A DNA stretch of 64,000 nt from Sphingorhabdus sp. (GCF_023910635.1 NZ_JAAVVZ010000003.1:170143-234142), one strand, 5' to 3'; shown: positions 45,991 through 55,603, counted from the stretch's first letter. A program made the numbers and translations. Notes: generated by a model from the letters alone, not told the origin.

Positions 45991-46002
45991 TGGAAGTATC
46001 CC

Positions 46003-46034
46003 TTTCGTGCCCCGGACAGCGATCCGGGGCCCAG
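46003..46034. repeat. REP-like palindrome between pheS and pheT
   Basis: CCCCGGA and TCCGGGG arms around a short loop lie in the 64-bp pheS-pheT spacer. Same general type as the palindrome at 20383-20412. In mRNA it would form a hairpin near the pheT ribosome site. Confidence 0.7.
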
Positions 46035-46054
46035 AATCAAAAGAGTTGAGAATT

Positions 46055-47137
46055 TCATGCGCCTACGCCTCCGCTTAGCGTCGGTACATCGAGCGCATTG
46101 AACCCATAATGTTGCAGCCAGCGATTATCGCCATCAAAAAACGCACGCAGATCATCCATGCCATATTTCAGCATCGCCAGACGATCGACGCCTGTGCCAA
46201 AGGCAAAGCCCTGCCACACATCGGGATCAAGCCCGCAGGCCGCAATAACCTTACGGTGGACCATGCCCGAGCCGAGCACTTCCATCCAGCCTTCGGCCCC
46301 ACCGATAACCCGTTTGCCGTTAATGACGGAATAGCCGACATCAACCTCCACCGAAGGTTCCGTGAATGGGAAATAGCTTGGGCGCAGACGCAGGACGACA
46401 TCCTCGCGTTCGAAATAGGCCTTTAAAAATGTCTCCAGCGTCCATTTCAGATGGCCCAGATGGATGCCCTTGTCGATGACAAGGCCTTCAATCTGGTGGA
46501 ACATCGGCGTGTGCGTTGCATCGCTGTCGCTGCGGTAGACGCGGCCCGGCGCGATGATGCGGATGGGTGGTTCCTGTGACGTCATGGTGCGGATTTGCAC
46601 GGGCGATGTGTGCGTGCGCAGCACCATTTTTTGGCCATCGCGGGCCATGTCGTCGGGAAAATAAAATGTGTCGTGCATGGCGCGGGCCGGATGCGTTTCG
46701 GGGATGTTGAGCGCGGTGAAATTGTGCCAGTCATCCTCAATTTCGGGCCCTTCGGCCACGGCAAAGCCCATATCGGCGAAAATCTCTGCCAGCTCGTCCA
46801 TGACCTGGCTAACGGGGTGGATCGTCCCACGCGGGGCGTCTGGCGCAGGCAGCGTCATGTCGACACGCTCGGTGGCGAGGCGTGTTTGAAGAGTGGCTGT
46901 TTCAAAGATTGTCTTTTGAGCCTCTATTGTGCCGATTATTGCAGCCTTCCACAGATTAATCTTGTGCCCTTTTTCGACGCGCTCCTCGGGCGACATTGAA
47001 CCGAGCGTCTTTAACAGAGCAGTTAACTCGCCGTTTTTTCCCAGCACCGCAATGCGTGCGGATTCCAGCGCGTCCATGTCTTTCGACCTCTCGACCAATT
47101 GCATCAGTCGTTTGCCGATTGCCTCAATATCACTCAT
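46055..47137 (-). CDS. pheS: Phenylalanine-tRNA ligase alpha subunit
   Basis: Catalytic subunit charging tRNA-Phe. 360 residues: N-terminal coiled coil (about 1-85), then the class II core with HPVSQVMDELAEIF, the TSPVQIRTM motif and FGTGVDRLAMLKYG (motif 3). The start is set at the ATG at 47137; an ATG three codons upstream (47146) lies inside a REP repeat, so it is probably accidental. Classical rplT-pheS-pheT order is kept, with a GIY-YIG gene inserted after rplT. Confidence 0.95.
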   Translation of the reverse strand: MSDIEAIGKRLMQLVERSKDMDALESARIAVLGKNGELTALLKTLGSMSPEERVEKGHKINLWKAAIIGTIEAQKTIFETATLQTRLATERVDMTLPAPDAPRGTIHPVSQVMDELAEIFADMGFAVAEGPEIEDDWHNFTALNIPETHPARAMHDTFYFPDDMARDGQKMVLRTHTSPVQIRTMTSQEPPIRIIAPGRVYRSDSDATHTPMFHQIEGLVIDKGIHLGHLKWTLETFLKAYFEREDVVLRLRPSYFPFTEPSVEVDVGYSVINGKRVIGGAEGWMEVLGSGMVHRKVIAACGLDPDVWQGFAFGTGVDRLAMLKYGMDDLRAFFDGDNRWLQHYGFNALDVPTLSGGVGA

Positions 47138-47140
47138 TTT

Positions 47141-47176
47141 CGTCATTCCCGCGAAGGCGGGAATCTAACTCCCGCG
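47141..47176 (+). repeat. REP element, left copy bracketing the GIY-YIG gene
   Basis: Hairpin arms ATTCCCGC/GCGGGAAT with a GAAG loop, followed by CTAACTCC. It is the inverted partner of the copy at 47520-47556 and lies 12 bases from the GIY-YIG stop and directly at the pheS start. Confidence 0.85.
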
Positions 47177-47188
47177 TGTTCCTAAATT

Positions 47189-47512
47189 TCACAACTTCCG
47201 CGATGGCAGAGTTGGAAAGCCCAAATCAACCGCCAAATCGCGCCAATTCGGGTTTTCCATCTCGATCAGGTTGATTTTCCACTGCCTATTCCATTTCTTG
47301 ATCTGCTTTTCCCGCAATATTGCCGTTTCCATTGTGGCATGCTGTTCATACCAAATAAGCATCTTTACATTATGGTTGGCGGTAAAGCCTTCAAATATGT
47401 CTTCGCGGTGCTGATGCAGTCGTTGCATCAGATGCGACGTGACGCCCACATATAGCGTCCCGTAGCGGCGGCTTGCCAAAATATAGACTGTTGGTTGGAA
47501 GTCCGCGTGCAT
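47189..47512 (-). CDS. GIY-YIG family nuclease
   Basis: Small single-domain GIY-YIG protein, 107 residues. The motif pair is in VYILASRRYGTLYVGVT; the conserved arginine follows (TSHLMQRLHQH) and the catalytic-site glutamate is in TAILREKQIKKW. UPF0213/YhbQ-like proteins have poorly known roles in DNA repair. The ATG at 47512 is used; a longer frame would only translate the REP element. It is bracketed by inverted REP copies at both ends and interrupts the rplT-pheS neighbourhood. Confidence 0.88.
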   Translation of the reverse strand: MHADFQPTVYILASRRYGTLYVGVTSHLMQRLHQHREDIFEGFTANHNVKMLIWYEQHATMETAILREKQIKKWNRQWKINLIEMENPNWRDLAVDLGFPTLPSRKL

Positions 47513-47519
47513 AAAGATG

Positions 47520-47556
47520 TCCGGAGTTGGATCCCCGCCTGCGCGGGGATGACGAG
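47520..47556 (-). repeat. REP element, right copy bracketing the GIY-YIG gene
   Basis: On the minus strand it reads ATCCCCGC/GCGGGGAT with a GCAG loop, followed by CCAACTCC, matching the left copy at about 29 of 33 positions. One T-A stem pair of the left copy is C-G here: a compensatory change. Confidence 0.85.
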
Positions 47557-47584
47557 GGTAAAATTCACTGCCTGAACTGCATAA

Positions 47585-47626
47585 GCAAAAGGGCGCGAAC
47601 GGCAAGTGCCGCCCACGCCCTTTTGC
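47585..47626 (-). terminator. Terminator-like hairpin after rplT
   Basis: Outer arms GCAAAAGGGCG and CGCCCTTTTGC enclose an inner CGGCA/TGCCG stem; on the minus strand the hairpin ends in TTTTGC. It lies 21 bases past the rplT stop. Confidence 0.65.
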
Positions 47627-47647
47627 GCATGTATCGAAGTGAGAGGC

Positions 47648-48013
47648 TTAAGCTGCCTTAGACAGCGCCGCTTTCGACTGCGCAATGATGGTGCTAAACA
47701 TCGCCGCCTCGTTCATTGCCAGGTCGGCAAGGACCTTGCGGTCGAGTTCGACATTCGCCAGCTTCAGGCCGTGCATGAACACGCCGTAGGTCATGCCTTC
47801 GGCGCGGACTGCGGCGTTGATACGCTGGATCCACAATGCGCGGAAGTTCCGCTTGTTTACCTTACGGTCGCGATATGCATATTGGCCGGCCTTTTCGACG
47901 GCCTGGCGTGCAACGCGGATCGTATTTTTGCGACGGCCATAATAGCCCTTCGCCTGCTCTAAAATTCTTTTATGTTTGGCTTTGGTGGTCACACCACGTT
48001 TGACGCGTGCCAT
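47648..48013 (-). CDS. rplT: 50S ribosomal protein L20
   Basis: Early-assembly 23S rRNA-binding protein, 121 residues, with the basic opening [20 protein letters not shown] and [14 protein letters not shown]. In other bacteria L20 represses its own operon. It follows rpmI with a 98-bp spacer that holds a structured repeat. Confidence 0.97.
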   Translation of the reverse strand: MARVKRGVTTKAKHKRILEQAKGYYGRRKNTIRVARQAVEKAGQYAYRDRKVNKRNFRALWIQRINAAVRAEGMTYGVFMHGLKLANVELDRKVLADLAMNEAAMFSTIIAQSKAALSKAA

Positions 48014-48034
48014 AATCTATATCCTTTATTTTTT

Positions 48035-48085
48035 CGTGGTCGCGTGGCTTAACCGAAAAACCGGTTCCCACTTTTTCGCACCACG
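48035..48085 (-). repeat. Structured repeat in the rpmI-rplT spacer
   Basis: Read on the mRNA strand it can form three stacked stems: CGTGGT/ACCACG, GTGG/CCAC and AACCG/CGGTT. The core AACCGGTTTTTCGGTT and the neighbouring CGAAAAAGTGGGAACCGG resemble a dispersed alphaproteobacterial repeat that I recall from other genomes. It may be a mobile repeat, an L20 control element, or both. Confidence 0.55.
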
Positions 48086-48111
48086 CTTCGTCTGAAAACG
48101 TACGCGCAGTC

Positions 48112-48312
48112 TTACAGACCGTAGGGCGCCCATTTCTTGATTGTCTTGGCATCGGGATCAGAGATCACGCTGGTGCCACGGTTTTGGCGGATATACTTGG
48201 CATTATGGCTGCTCAAACGGTGCCGCTTTCCAACGACGCCATGTTTGATCTTGCCTGTTGCGGTGATTTTGAAGCGTTTCTTCACACCGCTCTTGGTCTT
48301 GAGCTTGGGCAT
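48112..48312 (-). CDS. rpmI: 50S ribosomal protein L35
   Basis: Small basic ribosomal protein, 66 residues, opening [25 protein letters not shown] lies eight bases upstream of the ATG at 48312. infC, usually directly upstream, is not here; the next gene upstream is an AraC regulator. Confidence 0.97.
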   Translation of the reverse strand: MPKLKTKSGVKKRFKITATGKIKHGVVGKRHRLSSHNAKYIRQNRGTSVISDPDAKTIKKWAPYGL

Positions 48313-48419
48313 TTTGGTCTCCTTTGTTGAGTCCGTATCAAGCCGACATGGCAGCCCTATTGGCCAGCCTGCTTATTCGGAAGGCGCGCGACTAGCGGGA
48401 TTCGCATGCGAATGCAAGT

Positions 48420-49307
48420 CTATTGCCCGTACGAAGGCTCCGGAAGCTGCAATGCTTGCAGCGGCTGACCCACCTGCTGCGCGCGTGCATGGATCGATGC
48501 GCTGCTGATCGCGCGCGGCATGGCGAGATAATGGCCAGGGGACATGCCCATGAATTGATGGAATTCGCGATTAAAATGGGCTTGGTCAAAATATTGTCCG
48601 TCCATCGCATCGGACCATTTCAGATCCGGATGCTGCATGGCATTGGCCAATGTTCGCAAAAAACGTTGGCGACGCAGCATGAATTTGGGCGGGAAACCGA
48701 AGATCCGGCGCGCGAGCCGCTCAAGCCGTTGTTGGCCCATGCCAGATGCTTCTGCAAGGTCGCGCACATTGCTGATCTCGGGATTGGCTATGGCGTGGTG
48801 GATGTTGTCAATTTCCGCCTCCAGCGGGTCGGGGTCGCCAAGGGATTGCAGCATGACGTGATCGAACAGCGCTGCAATTTGCTCCGGATCGGTGATACCA
48901 TCTATTTCGCGCCTTAACTGCGCAAGCCGCGCGAATTCAGGGGCTGCATCCACCGCATGTACTCTGTTGGCCCAGCGATCTGCCGGACAGCCAACGATCC
49001 GATACCAACCCAAAGGCAATAATCCCAGCCCGACAAGCTGTATGTTGCGAAAGCGCACCAATGCGGCCCGGCCCGTTGGCCCAGTAATGCTGTCGGCGGG
49101 AATATCGAGCGGATCCAAGCCCACAGTGTTGCCCCTTGCCTGCCCGCGCAGGGCAAAACGCACGGTTGCCCATTCAGGATAGAGGAAATCCTCCTGCTCC
49201 GAACCATTGCTGCCCGTATCAAGGAAATAATAAGTGGAAAGATAGCGCCGAAGCGGCTTGGCGGGTAAAATGAATTGAATGGTATCTGCGATCGCTAATG
49301 ATGGCAT
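48420..49307 (-). CDS. AraC family transcriptional regulator
   Basis: 295 residues: N-terminal sensing part (about 1-170) and a C-terminal AraC/XylS double helix-turn-helix (about 185-275, with ISNVRDLAEASGMGQQRLERL and DQAHFNREFHQFMGMSPGHY split by the second helix). Its start overlaps the end of the hisN-like gene by 13 bases, so it may be read from that transcript. No obvious target or ligand. Confidence 0.87.
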   Translation of the reverse strand: MPSLAIADTIQFILPAKPLRRYLSTYYFLDTGSNGSEQEDFLYPEWATVRFALRGQARGNTVGLDPLDIPADSITGPTGRAALVRFRNIQLVGLGLLPLGWYRIVGCPADRWANRVHAVDAAPEFARLAQLRREIDGITDPEQIAALFDHVMLQSLGDPDPLEAEIDNIHHAIANPEISNVRDLAEASGMGQQRLERLARRIFGFPPKFMLRRQRFLRTLANAMQHPDLKWSDAMDGQYFDQAHFNREFHQFMGMSPGHYLAMPRAISSASIHARAQQVGQPLQALQLPEPSYGQ

Positions 49308-50073
49308 GCAAGTGCCTCAAGTACATCGTCAAGGCGCGCCGGATCGCCCACCGCAATTACCTGTCCATCCGAAGCTCCGTGAAGCGGCTCCCCCGACCAG
49401 TCGCTCATCATGCCCCCTGCGCCCGTTACCACCGGAATCAAAGCAGCAAAGTCATGAAGTTTCAAGCCTGCTTCCACAACGAGGTCGATATGGCCGCTGG
49501 CGAGCAATGCGTAATTATAACAATCACCGCCAAACAGCATTTTTTTATGCGCCGTTCGGGCGGCAAGCTCCATAAAATGGTCGCCGTCATGCTGACTGAA
49601 ATATTGCGGTCCAGACGTTGCTAGGGTCGCTGCGGCAAGCGCCCTGCACGATCGGGTTTGCACCGGCGCGCCATTCAGCGTGGTCGGATAGCCCGCCGCG
49701 CCAACCCAGCGTTCGCCGTTTATGCATTGGTCAATGACGCCAAGCACCGGCCAATTATCCTCTAGCAAGGCAATCAGCGTTCCGAATATTGGCCGCCCGG
49801 CCATGAAGCTGACTGTGCCGTCAATGGGGTCGATAATCCAGCTTCGGCCAGAAGTGCCGCTTTTTTCGCCAAATTCTTCGCCAATGATACCGTCGCGCGG
49901 GCATTCAGCATCCAATATCCGGCGGATGGCGCTTTCGCCTGCGCGGTCAGCCTCAGTAACGGGCGAGGCATCTGACTTTGTTTCCTGGGCGAAGGTTGAC
50001 CGGAAAAACGGGCGGATTGCTTGCCCGGCCGCATCCGCCAAGCGATTGGCAAGGAGGATATCGGCAGGTGTCA

Positions 50074-50074
<1 letters not shown>
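49295..50074 (-). CDS. hisN: Inositol monophosphatase family, histidinol-phosphatase-like
   Basis: Mg2+-dependent sugar/alcohol phosphatase, 259 residues. Metal ligands are in GIIGEEFGE and WIIDPIDGTVSF, with the third in LKLHDFAALIPVV. The GEEFGE form and the family subgroup suggest HisN-type histidinol-phosphate phosphatase, but other substrates are possible. The ATG at 50074 shares its A/T with the prs TGA; a TTG at 50077 would also fit. Co-transcribed with prs. Confidence 0.83.
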
Positions 50075-51009
<935 letters not shown>

Positions 51010-51106
51010 ATGCGTGTCCCCGAAATCTCTTATGACGCTCTAGCGATGCGAGGCTGGCCTGACAATCGGCTTGCTCCGCTAGTTTGTGGACAATAAGGGT
51101 GGAGAC

Positions 51107-52765
51107 ATGACAAACCAGCTTAATATTGCAATGGCGCAGCTTAATCAGCGCGTCGGCGACCTTGCAGGTAACGCGGCCGCAATGCTGGAGTGGCGCGTAA
51201 AGGCCGGGCCAGCTGATCTGATCGTGTTTCCTGAACAGCAACTGATTGGCTATCCGGCCGAAGACCTGGTGCTGAAGCCTGCATTTGCGGCACGTGCCGC
51301 CGAACAATTGGCCAAACTCGCGGCTGCAACTGCGGACGGCGGGCCAGCGATGCTCGTTGGCTCGATTTTTGTGGATGATGGCGCGTTGTATAACGGCATT
51401 GCCTTGCTGGACGGCGGGCGGATTGCCGCTGTGCGATACAAGCATGAATTGCCCAATTACGGGACTTTTGATGAAAAGCGGATTTTTGCGGCGGGTCCGT
51501 TGCCAGAGCCTGTCGAATTTCGCGGTGTGCGTCTGGGTGCGCCGATTTGCGAAGATGGCTGGTTGGCACCCGTTAGCCTGCACTTAAAGGAACGCGGCGC
51601 GGAACTGCTGATTTCGACCAATGGGAGCCCCTATGAAATCGACAAGGATGACCGGCGGCTGGAGGAAGTGTTTGCGGCGCGGGTTCGCGAAACCGGATTG
51701 CCATTAATGTTCCTGAACCGCGTCGGCGGACAGGATGAGCTGGTCTTTGACGGCAGCTCATTCGTGCTGAATGCCGATGGCGCAGTTGCGCACCGCCTGC
51801 CTGACTGGGAAGAACATCTTCGCATGACGCATTGGCACCGCAGCGCGGGAGGCTGGGAATGTGCAGATGGCCCCAAGGCGCTTTGGGAGGAGCATCCCGC
51901 AGATATCTATAGCGCGATGGTCGTTGGCTTGCGCGATTATGTCGACACCAATCGCTTTCCGGGCGTGGTGTTGGGCATGTCGGGCGGTATCGACAGCGCA
52001 TTATGTGCCGCTATCGCCGCAGACGCGCTTGGTCCGGATCGCGTCTGGTGCGTCATGCTGCCCAGTCGCTACACCAGCCAATCGAGCCTACATGACGCCG
52101 CCGAATGCGCCGCGATGATCGGGTGCAAGATCGACACTATCCCCATTTCGCCAGCGGTCGAGGCGTTCGATGACATGCTGTCGGACAGTTTCGCCGACCG
52201 CGATGTCGACATTACAGAGGAAAACATCCAGTCACGAATCCGTGGGCTCACGCTCATGGCCTTGTCTAACAAATTTGGTCACATGCTGCTCACGACAGGC
52301 AACAAGAGCGAGATGAGCGTTGGCTATGCGACGATCTATGGTGACATGGCGGGCGGATATAACCCATTGAAGGACGCGTATAAAATGACCGTCTTTGCCA
52401 TTTCAAAATGGCGGAATGGCCATAAACCAAGATTTGCCCTTGGCCGTGACGGGCCAGTGATTCCCGACAATATCATCACCAAGCCACCCAGCGCAGAATT
52501 GCGACCGGACCAGAAAGACAGCGATTCGCTGCCCGATTACCCCATTCTCGATAAGATGCTGCATGCATTGGTGGAGGAGGAGCGGTCCGTGGATGAGGTT
52601 GTCGCGCTTGGCTTTGATAGGGACGCGGTCACGCGGATCGAACGTTTGCTCTATCTCGCCGAGTATAAACGGCGGCAGGCACCGCCGGGCGTAAAGCTTG
52701 GGACCCGCAATTTTGGCCGCGACCGGCGTTACCCGATCACCAACGCCTTCCGCAGCGGCGGATAA
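51107..52765 (+). CDS. nadE: Glutamine-dependent NAD+ synthetase
   Basis: Final NAD step: amidation of deamido-NAD with glutamine. 552 residues: N-terminal nitrilase-type glutaminase (about 1-255) with Glu in FPEQQLIGYP, Lys in KHELPNYGTFDEKR and Cys in GAPICEDGW; C-terminal synthetase (about 275-552) with the PP-loop GMSGGIDSAL near 289-298. GGTGGAGAC precedes the ATG at 51107; a start at 51086 would only add seven residues. Confidence 0.95.
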   Translation: MTNQLNIAMAQLNQRVGDLAGNAAAMLEWRVKAGPADLIVFPEQQLIGYPAEDLVLKPAFAARAAEQLAKLAAATADGGPAMLVGSIFVDDGALYNGIALLDGGRIAAVRYKHELPNYGTFDEKRIFAAGPLPEPVEFRGVRLGAPICEDGWLAPVSLHLKERGAELLISTNGSPYEIDKDDRRLEEVFAARVRETGLPLMFLNRVGGQDELVFDGSSFVLNADGAVAHRLPDWEEHLRMTHWHRSAGGWECADGPKALWEEHPADIYSAMVVGLRDYVDTNRFPGVVLGMSGGIDSALCAAIAADALGPDRVWCVMLPSRYTSQSSLHDAAECAAMIGCKIDTIPISPAVEAFDDMLSDSFADRDVDITEENIQSRIRGLTLMALSNKFGHMLLTTGNKSEMSVGYATIYGDMAGGYNPLKDAYKMTVFAISKWRNGHKPRFALGRDGPVIPDNIITKPPSAELRPDQKDSDSLPDYPILDKMLHALVEEERSVDEVVALGFDRDAVTRIERLLYLAEYKRRQAPPGVKLGTRNFGRDRRYPITNAFRSGG

Positions 52766-52824
52766 TCTGCGCGTCCTGTAAGTGGACACTGGAAATCGCG
52801 CATCGTGCGCCTTATTGGAGTGCC

Positions 52825-53232
52825 ATGGCGTTTTTCAAAGATGTATCGTTCCGCAACGCAGGCAGCGACCTGGTGGGGTTTCTGCGCACGTCAGGCCGTC
52901 ACAGCCCTTGGCTGTTTTTGGCGGCCTGCGTGCCCACGGCGATCATCATGTACACATTTTATCTCGATTCTATCGAGAAGGCTACGCCACCGCCGCGCGA
53001 GATCATTTATATTGAAAGCTGGCCCGCCACACGCTCGCTTGAAGAAACTAAGGCAGCAATTGCCGAACGCCAAAAGTTGAAAGACGAAATGCGCGCTCGT
53101 GAAAAGGAGGCGTATAAGGCATTTGGACGGGCGGTCGGGATGGACGTCGACAAGATAGATCGCGATGCACAAAGCGCGCAGGAGGCAAAGAAAGCCGTTG
53201 CGGCTCCGGCTTCTGTAGGAGCAGGGCAATAG
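52825..53232 (+). CDS. Hypothetical single-span membrane protein
   Basis: 135 residues of unknown function. One membrane helix near 29-47 (WLFLAACVPTAIIMYTFYL) is followed by a charged, probably coiled-coil segment (about 70-115, rich in Glu, Lys and Ala) and an Ala-rich tail. Orientation is probably N-in with the tail in the periplasm. It lies between nadE and ribD, 23 bp before the ribD ATG, on the same strand. Confidence 0.75.
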   Translation: MAFFKDVSFRNAGSDLVGFLRTSGRHSPWLFLAACVPTAIIMYTFYLDSIEKATPPPREIIYIESWPATRSLEETKAAIAERQKLKDEMRAREKEAYKAFGRAVGMDVDKIDRDAQSAQEAKKAVAAPASVGAGQ

Positions 53233-53255
53233 CTCTCGCCAGCGACCTTCGGTTC

Positions 53256-54200
53256 ATGGCGGTGGCTTTGTCGCTCGCTGAACGCGGTGTTGGGCGAACC
53301 GGCCTAAATCCTTCCGTTGGCTGCATCATCGTGAAAGACGGCCGGGTCATAGGACGCGGGTGGACGCAGCCCGGTGGCCGTCCACATGCAGAGGCCATGG
53401 CACTGGCGCAAGCTGGAGAAGCGGCGCGCGGCAGTACAATCTACGTCACGCTGGAACCCTGCGCCCATATGTCACAACGCGGCCCGGCTTGTGCGCAATT
53501 ATTGACCGAAGCAGAGCCCGCGAGGGTTGTTATTGCATTGCAAGACCCCGATCCACGCACTTCTGGCGCTGGCATGGAGGCGCTCAAAGCTGCGGGAATT
53601 GGGGTCACCACTGACGTCATGGCATCCCAAGCGCGGCAAAGCCTGGCTGGCTTTATGAGCCGGATAGATCGCGGGCGCCCTTTTGTAACCTTGAAGATCG
53701 CAAGCTCGCTAGACGGCCAAATCGCGATGGCGGATGGCAGCAGCCGGTGGATCACTGGCGACGTTGCGCGCGCGCATAGCCATGTCGAACGGGCACGCAC
53801 AGACGCAATATTATTGGGGGCAGGGACCGTCCGTGCCGATTCACCGCAATTGAACGTCCGGCTCGCCGGGCTGGGTGCATACCAACCCCGCAGGATCATG
53901 CTTGGCAGTGCCGATGCGCCGCAGGGTTGGGAGGTTATTCGCACGCCGCAGGATATTGCAAAATTGGGCTGCAACACTTTGCTGATTGAAGGCGGCGCTG
54001 CGACAGCGGCCGCTTTCTTGCGTGACGGCCTGGTCGACAGGCTCATGCTGTATCGCGCGCCAATATTGCTTGGCGCTGGCAAGGCATGTTTGAACGACAT
54101 CGGGCTTACCCAACTTCAGGATGCCCATGGAATTTGGCAGCTTTCGGACGCCCGAAGTCTTGGCAAGGACCGTCTCGAAGTCTACGAAAAAACGAATTAG
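53256..54200 (+). CDS. ribD: Bifunctional riboflavin biosynthesis deaminase/reductase
   Basis: Deaminates then reduces the pyrimidine intermediate in riboflavin synthesis. 314 residues: zinc deaminase domain with HAEAMAL and EPCAHMSQRGPACAQL, then the reductase domain from about 140 (LKIASSLDGQIAMADGSSRW). The first usable codon is the ATG at 53256, but family-like residues (ASDLRF) extend upstream in frame without a standard start, so the annotated start may be short. ribE follows after 18 bp. Confidence 0.92.
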   Translation: MAVALSLAERGVGRTGLNPSVGCIIVKDGRVIGRGWTQPGGRPHAEAMALAQAGEAARGSTIYVTLEPCAHMSQRGPACAQLLTEAEPARVVIALQDPDPRTSGAGMEALKAAGIGVTTDVMASQARQSLAGFMSRIDRGRPFVTLKIASSLDGQIAMADGSSRWITGDVARAHSHVERARTDAILLGAGTVRADSPQLNVRLAGLGAYQPRRIMLGSADAPQGWEVIRTPQDIAKLGCNTLLIEGGAATAAAFLRDGLVDRLMLYRAPILLGAGKACLNDIGLTQLQDAHGIWQLSDARSLGKDRLEVYEKTN

Positions 54201-54218
54201 GAAAAGGGTGCAGCATAT

Positions 54219-54827
54219 ATGTTTACAGGTATCATCACGGACGTCGGCAGCATTCGGACATCCGAACAGCGCGGCGACCTGCGCCTCGTCATATCCTGCG
54301 CCTATGATACGGATAGCGTTGCCATTGGGGCCTCGATTGCCTGTTCGGGTGTATGCCTGACTGTCGTTGATAAAGGCGATGGATGGTTCGCGGTTGACGC
54401 ATCAGCAGAAACCATTTCGTGCACAGCAGCCGGTATGTGGGAACAAGGTACCCGACTGAACCTCGAACGCGCCTTAAAAGTCGGCGATGAACTGGGCGGG
54501 CATATTGTTACTGGCCATGTCGATGGTGTTGGACACATCGTCGCCAGCGAAACCATTGGTGACAGTTGGAAAGTCACGGTTGCGGCTCCGTCCAGCCTTG
54601 CGGCTTATATCGCGGCCAAGGGCTCGATCACCGTCGACGGCGTATCGCTCACCGTCAATGACATTGCAGATCAAGCCGATGGTTCTGCGCATTTCATGCT
54701 GAATATCATTCCGCACACGGCGCAGATGACGACATTAGGCACGCTTGATGTCGGGCGGCACGTCAATTTGGAAATCGACGTGCTGGCCCGCTATCTCAAA
54801 CGGATGGAGGATATCCGCGCGCGTTAA
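54219..54827 (+). CDS. ribE: Riboflavin synthase alpha chain
   Basis: Dismutates two 6,7-dimethyl-8-ribityllumazines to riboflavin. 202 residues in two lumazine-binding repeats: 1-95 (opening FTGIITDVGSI) and about 98-195 (HIVTGHVDGVG). AGGAAAAGGG precedes the ATG. ribBA and ribH, the other pathway genes often clustered here, are absent. No FMN riboswitch was recognised upstream of ribD. Convergent with the EipA-like gene, overlapping by four bases. Confidence 0.94.
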   Translation: MFTGIITDVGSIRTSEQRGDLRLVISCAYDTDSVAIGASIACSGVCLTVVDKGDGWFAVDASAETISCTAAGMWEQGTRLNLERALKVGDELGGHIVTGHVDGVGHIVASETIGDSWKVTVAAPSSLAAYIAAKGSITVDGVSLTVNDIADQADGSAHFMLNIIPHTAQMTTLGTLDVGRHVNLEIDVLARYLKRMEDIRAR

Positions 54828-55603
54828 AAGGGTAGCCAGCGCTGCTTTTTGGAAAAGCGCATATACCCTACATTCGCGCCAAGCCGAAGTCCTGCACCGA
54901 CCCGGATTGGGATCAATACTACATCGCCGCGACGCAGGTAGCTGGCGTTAAAACCGCCACCCAGATAGGCAACGCCCTCGGCCGCTGGGAAGCGTTCGTA
55001 GATGTCTTCTGTGTCGTACAGGTTATAGACCAAAATGAACGTGCTTCCTGCATTTGCCCCTGCGTCAGGACCAATGGAGGGGCCGGTCCAATAGACCGGT
55101 TTTTCGCCTTCCACGCGGTGGTTTAATGTGCCGGACCCATAACGAAGGCCGACTAAAAAAGCGCCGCCGCCTTCACGTCCCACAATATATCCATTGGGGC
55201 GCCCCTGTTTTTTGAGGATATCCTCAATCAGCAAAGCGAGTCCTTGCGCGCCTTTTCCAAACACGCCTTCAGCGGCGCCAATGAGGTCGTCCTGTTGATA
55301 TGTATCGCCTGCCGGCACAGCCATTTGCGCCACTTCAACGCCGGGTTGGGTGCCAGAGCCGTCTGCGGGCATTGCGTCGGTTGGCACACCATCTTGCACG
55401 ACCGTTTTGCCTTGCGCTATTGGCGCAGCTTGCGTGCTGGCATCTGGGCCAGCGGGCGGCGTGCCAAGGTCCGCGTCAATCGCGTCATTCGGATCAACAT
55501 TACTGATCTGTGCATTTACGGGCGAAGCAAAAAGCGTGCCTGCCGCCAGCAGCACCAACAGGTAATGCATCGGTTTGTGTAATCCTATTTTCGCCAAAAA
55601 CAT
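54824..55603 (-). CDS. DUF1134 family envelope protein (EipA-like)
   Basis: Exported protein, 259 residues: signal peptide ending near SPVNAQ, a Pro/Asp/Ala-rich linker (about 38-95), and the DUF1134 domain (about 100-255) with GGAFLVGLRYGSGTL and a glycine-rich ending. Brucella EipA, of this family, is a periplasmic protein needed for envelope integrity. The ATG at 55603 has GAGGTGGGG upstream; a TTG at 55618 would add five residues. Confidence 0.82.
   Translation of the reverse strand: MFLAKIGLHKPMHYLLVLLAAGTLFASPVNAQISNVDPNDAIDADLGTPPAGPDASTQAAPIAQGKTVVQDGVPTDAMPADGSGTQPGVEVAQMAVPAGDTYQQDDLIGAAEGVFGKGAQGLALLIEDILKKQGRPNGYIVGREGGGAFLVGLRYGSGTLNHRVEGEKPVYWTGPSIGPDAGANAGSTFILVYNLYDTEDIYERFPAAEGVAYLGGGFNASYLRRGDVVLIPIRVGAGLRLGANVGYMRFSKKQRWLPF

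Noticed and set aside
48400..48413. 14-bp perfect palindrome ATTCGCATGCGAAT upstream of rpmI
   Set aside because: Short, single copy in the window as far as I could see, and without promoter or partner context; probably chance, though an operator cannot be excluded.
53233..53255. FMN riboswitch before ribD
   Set aside because: There is only a 23-bp gap to the upstream gene and no RFN-type conserved core was recognised.
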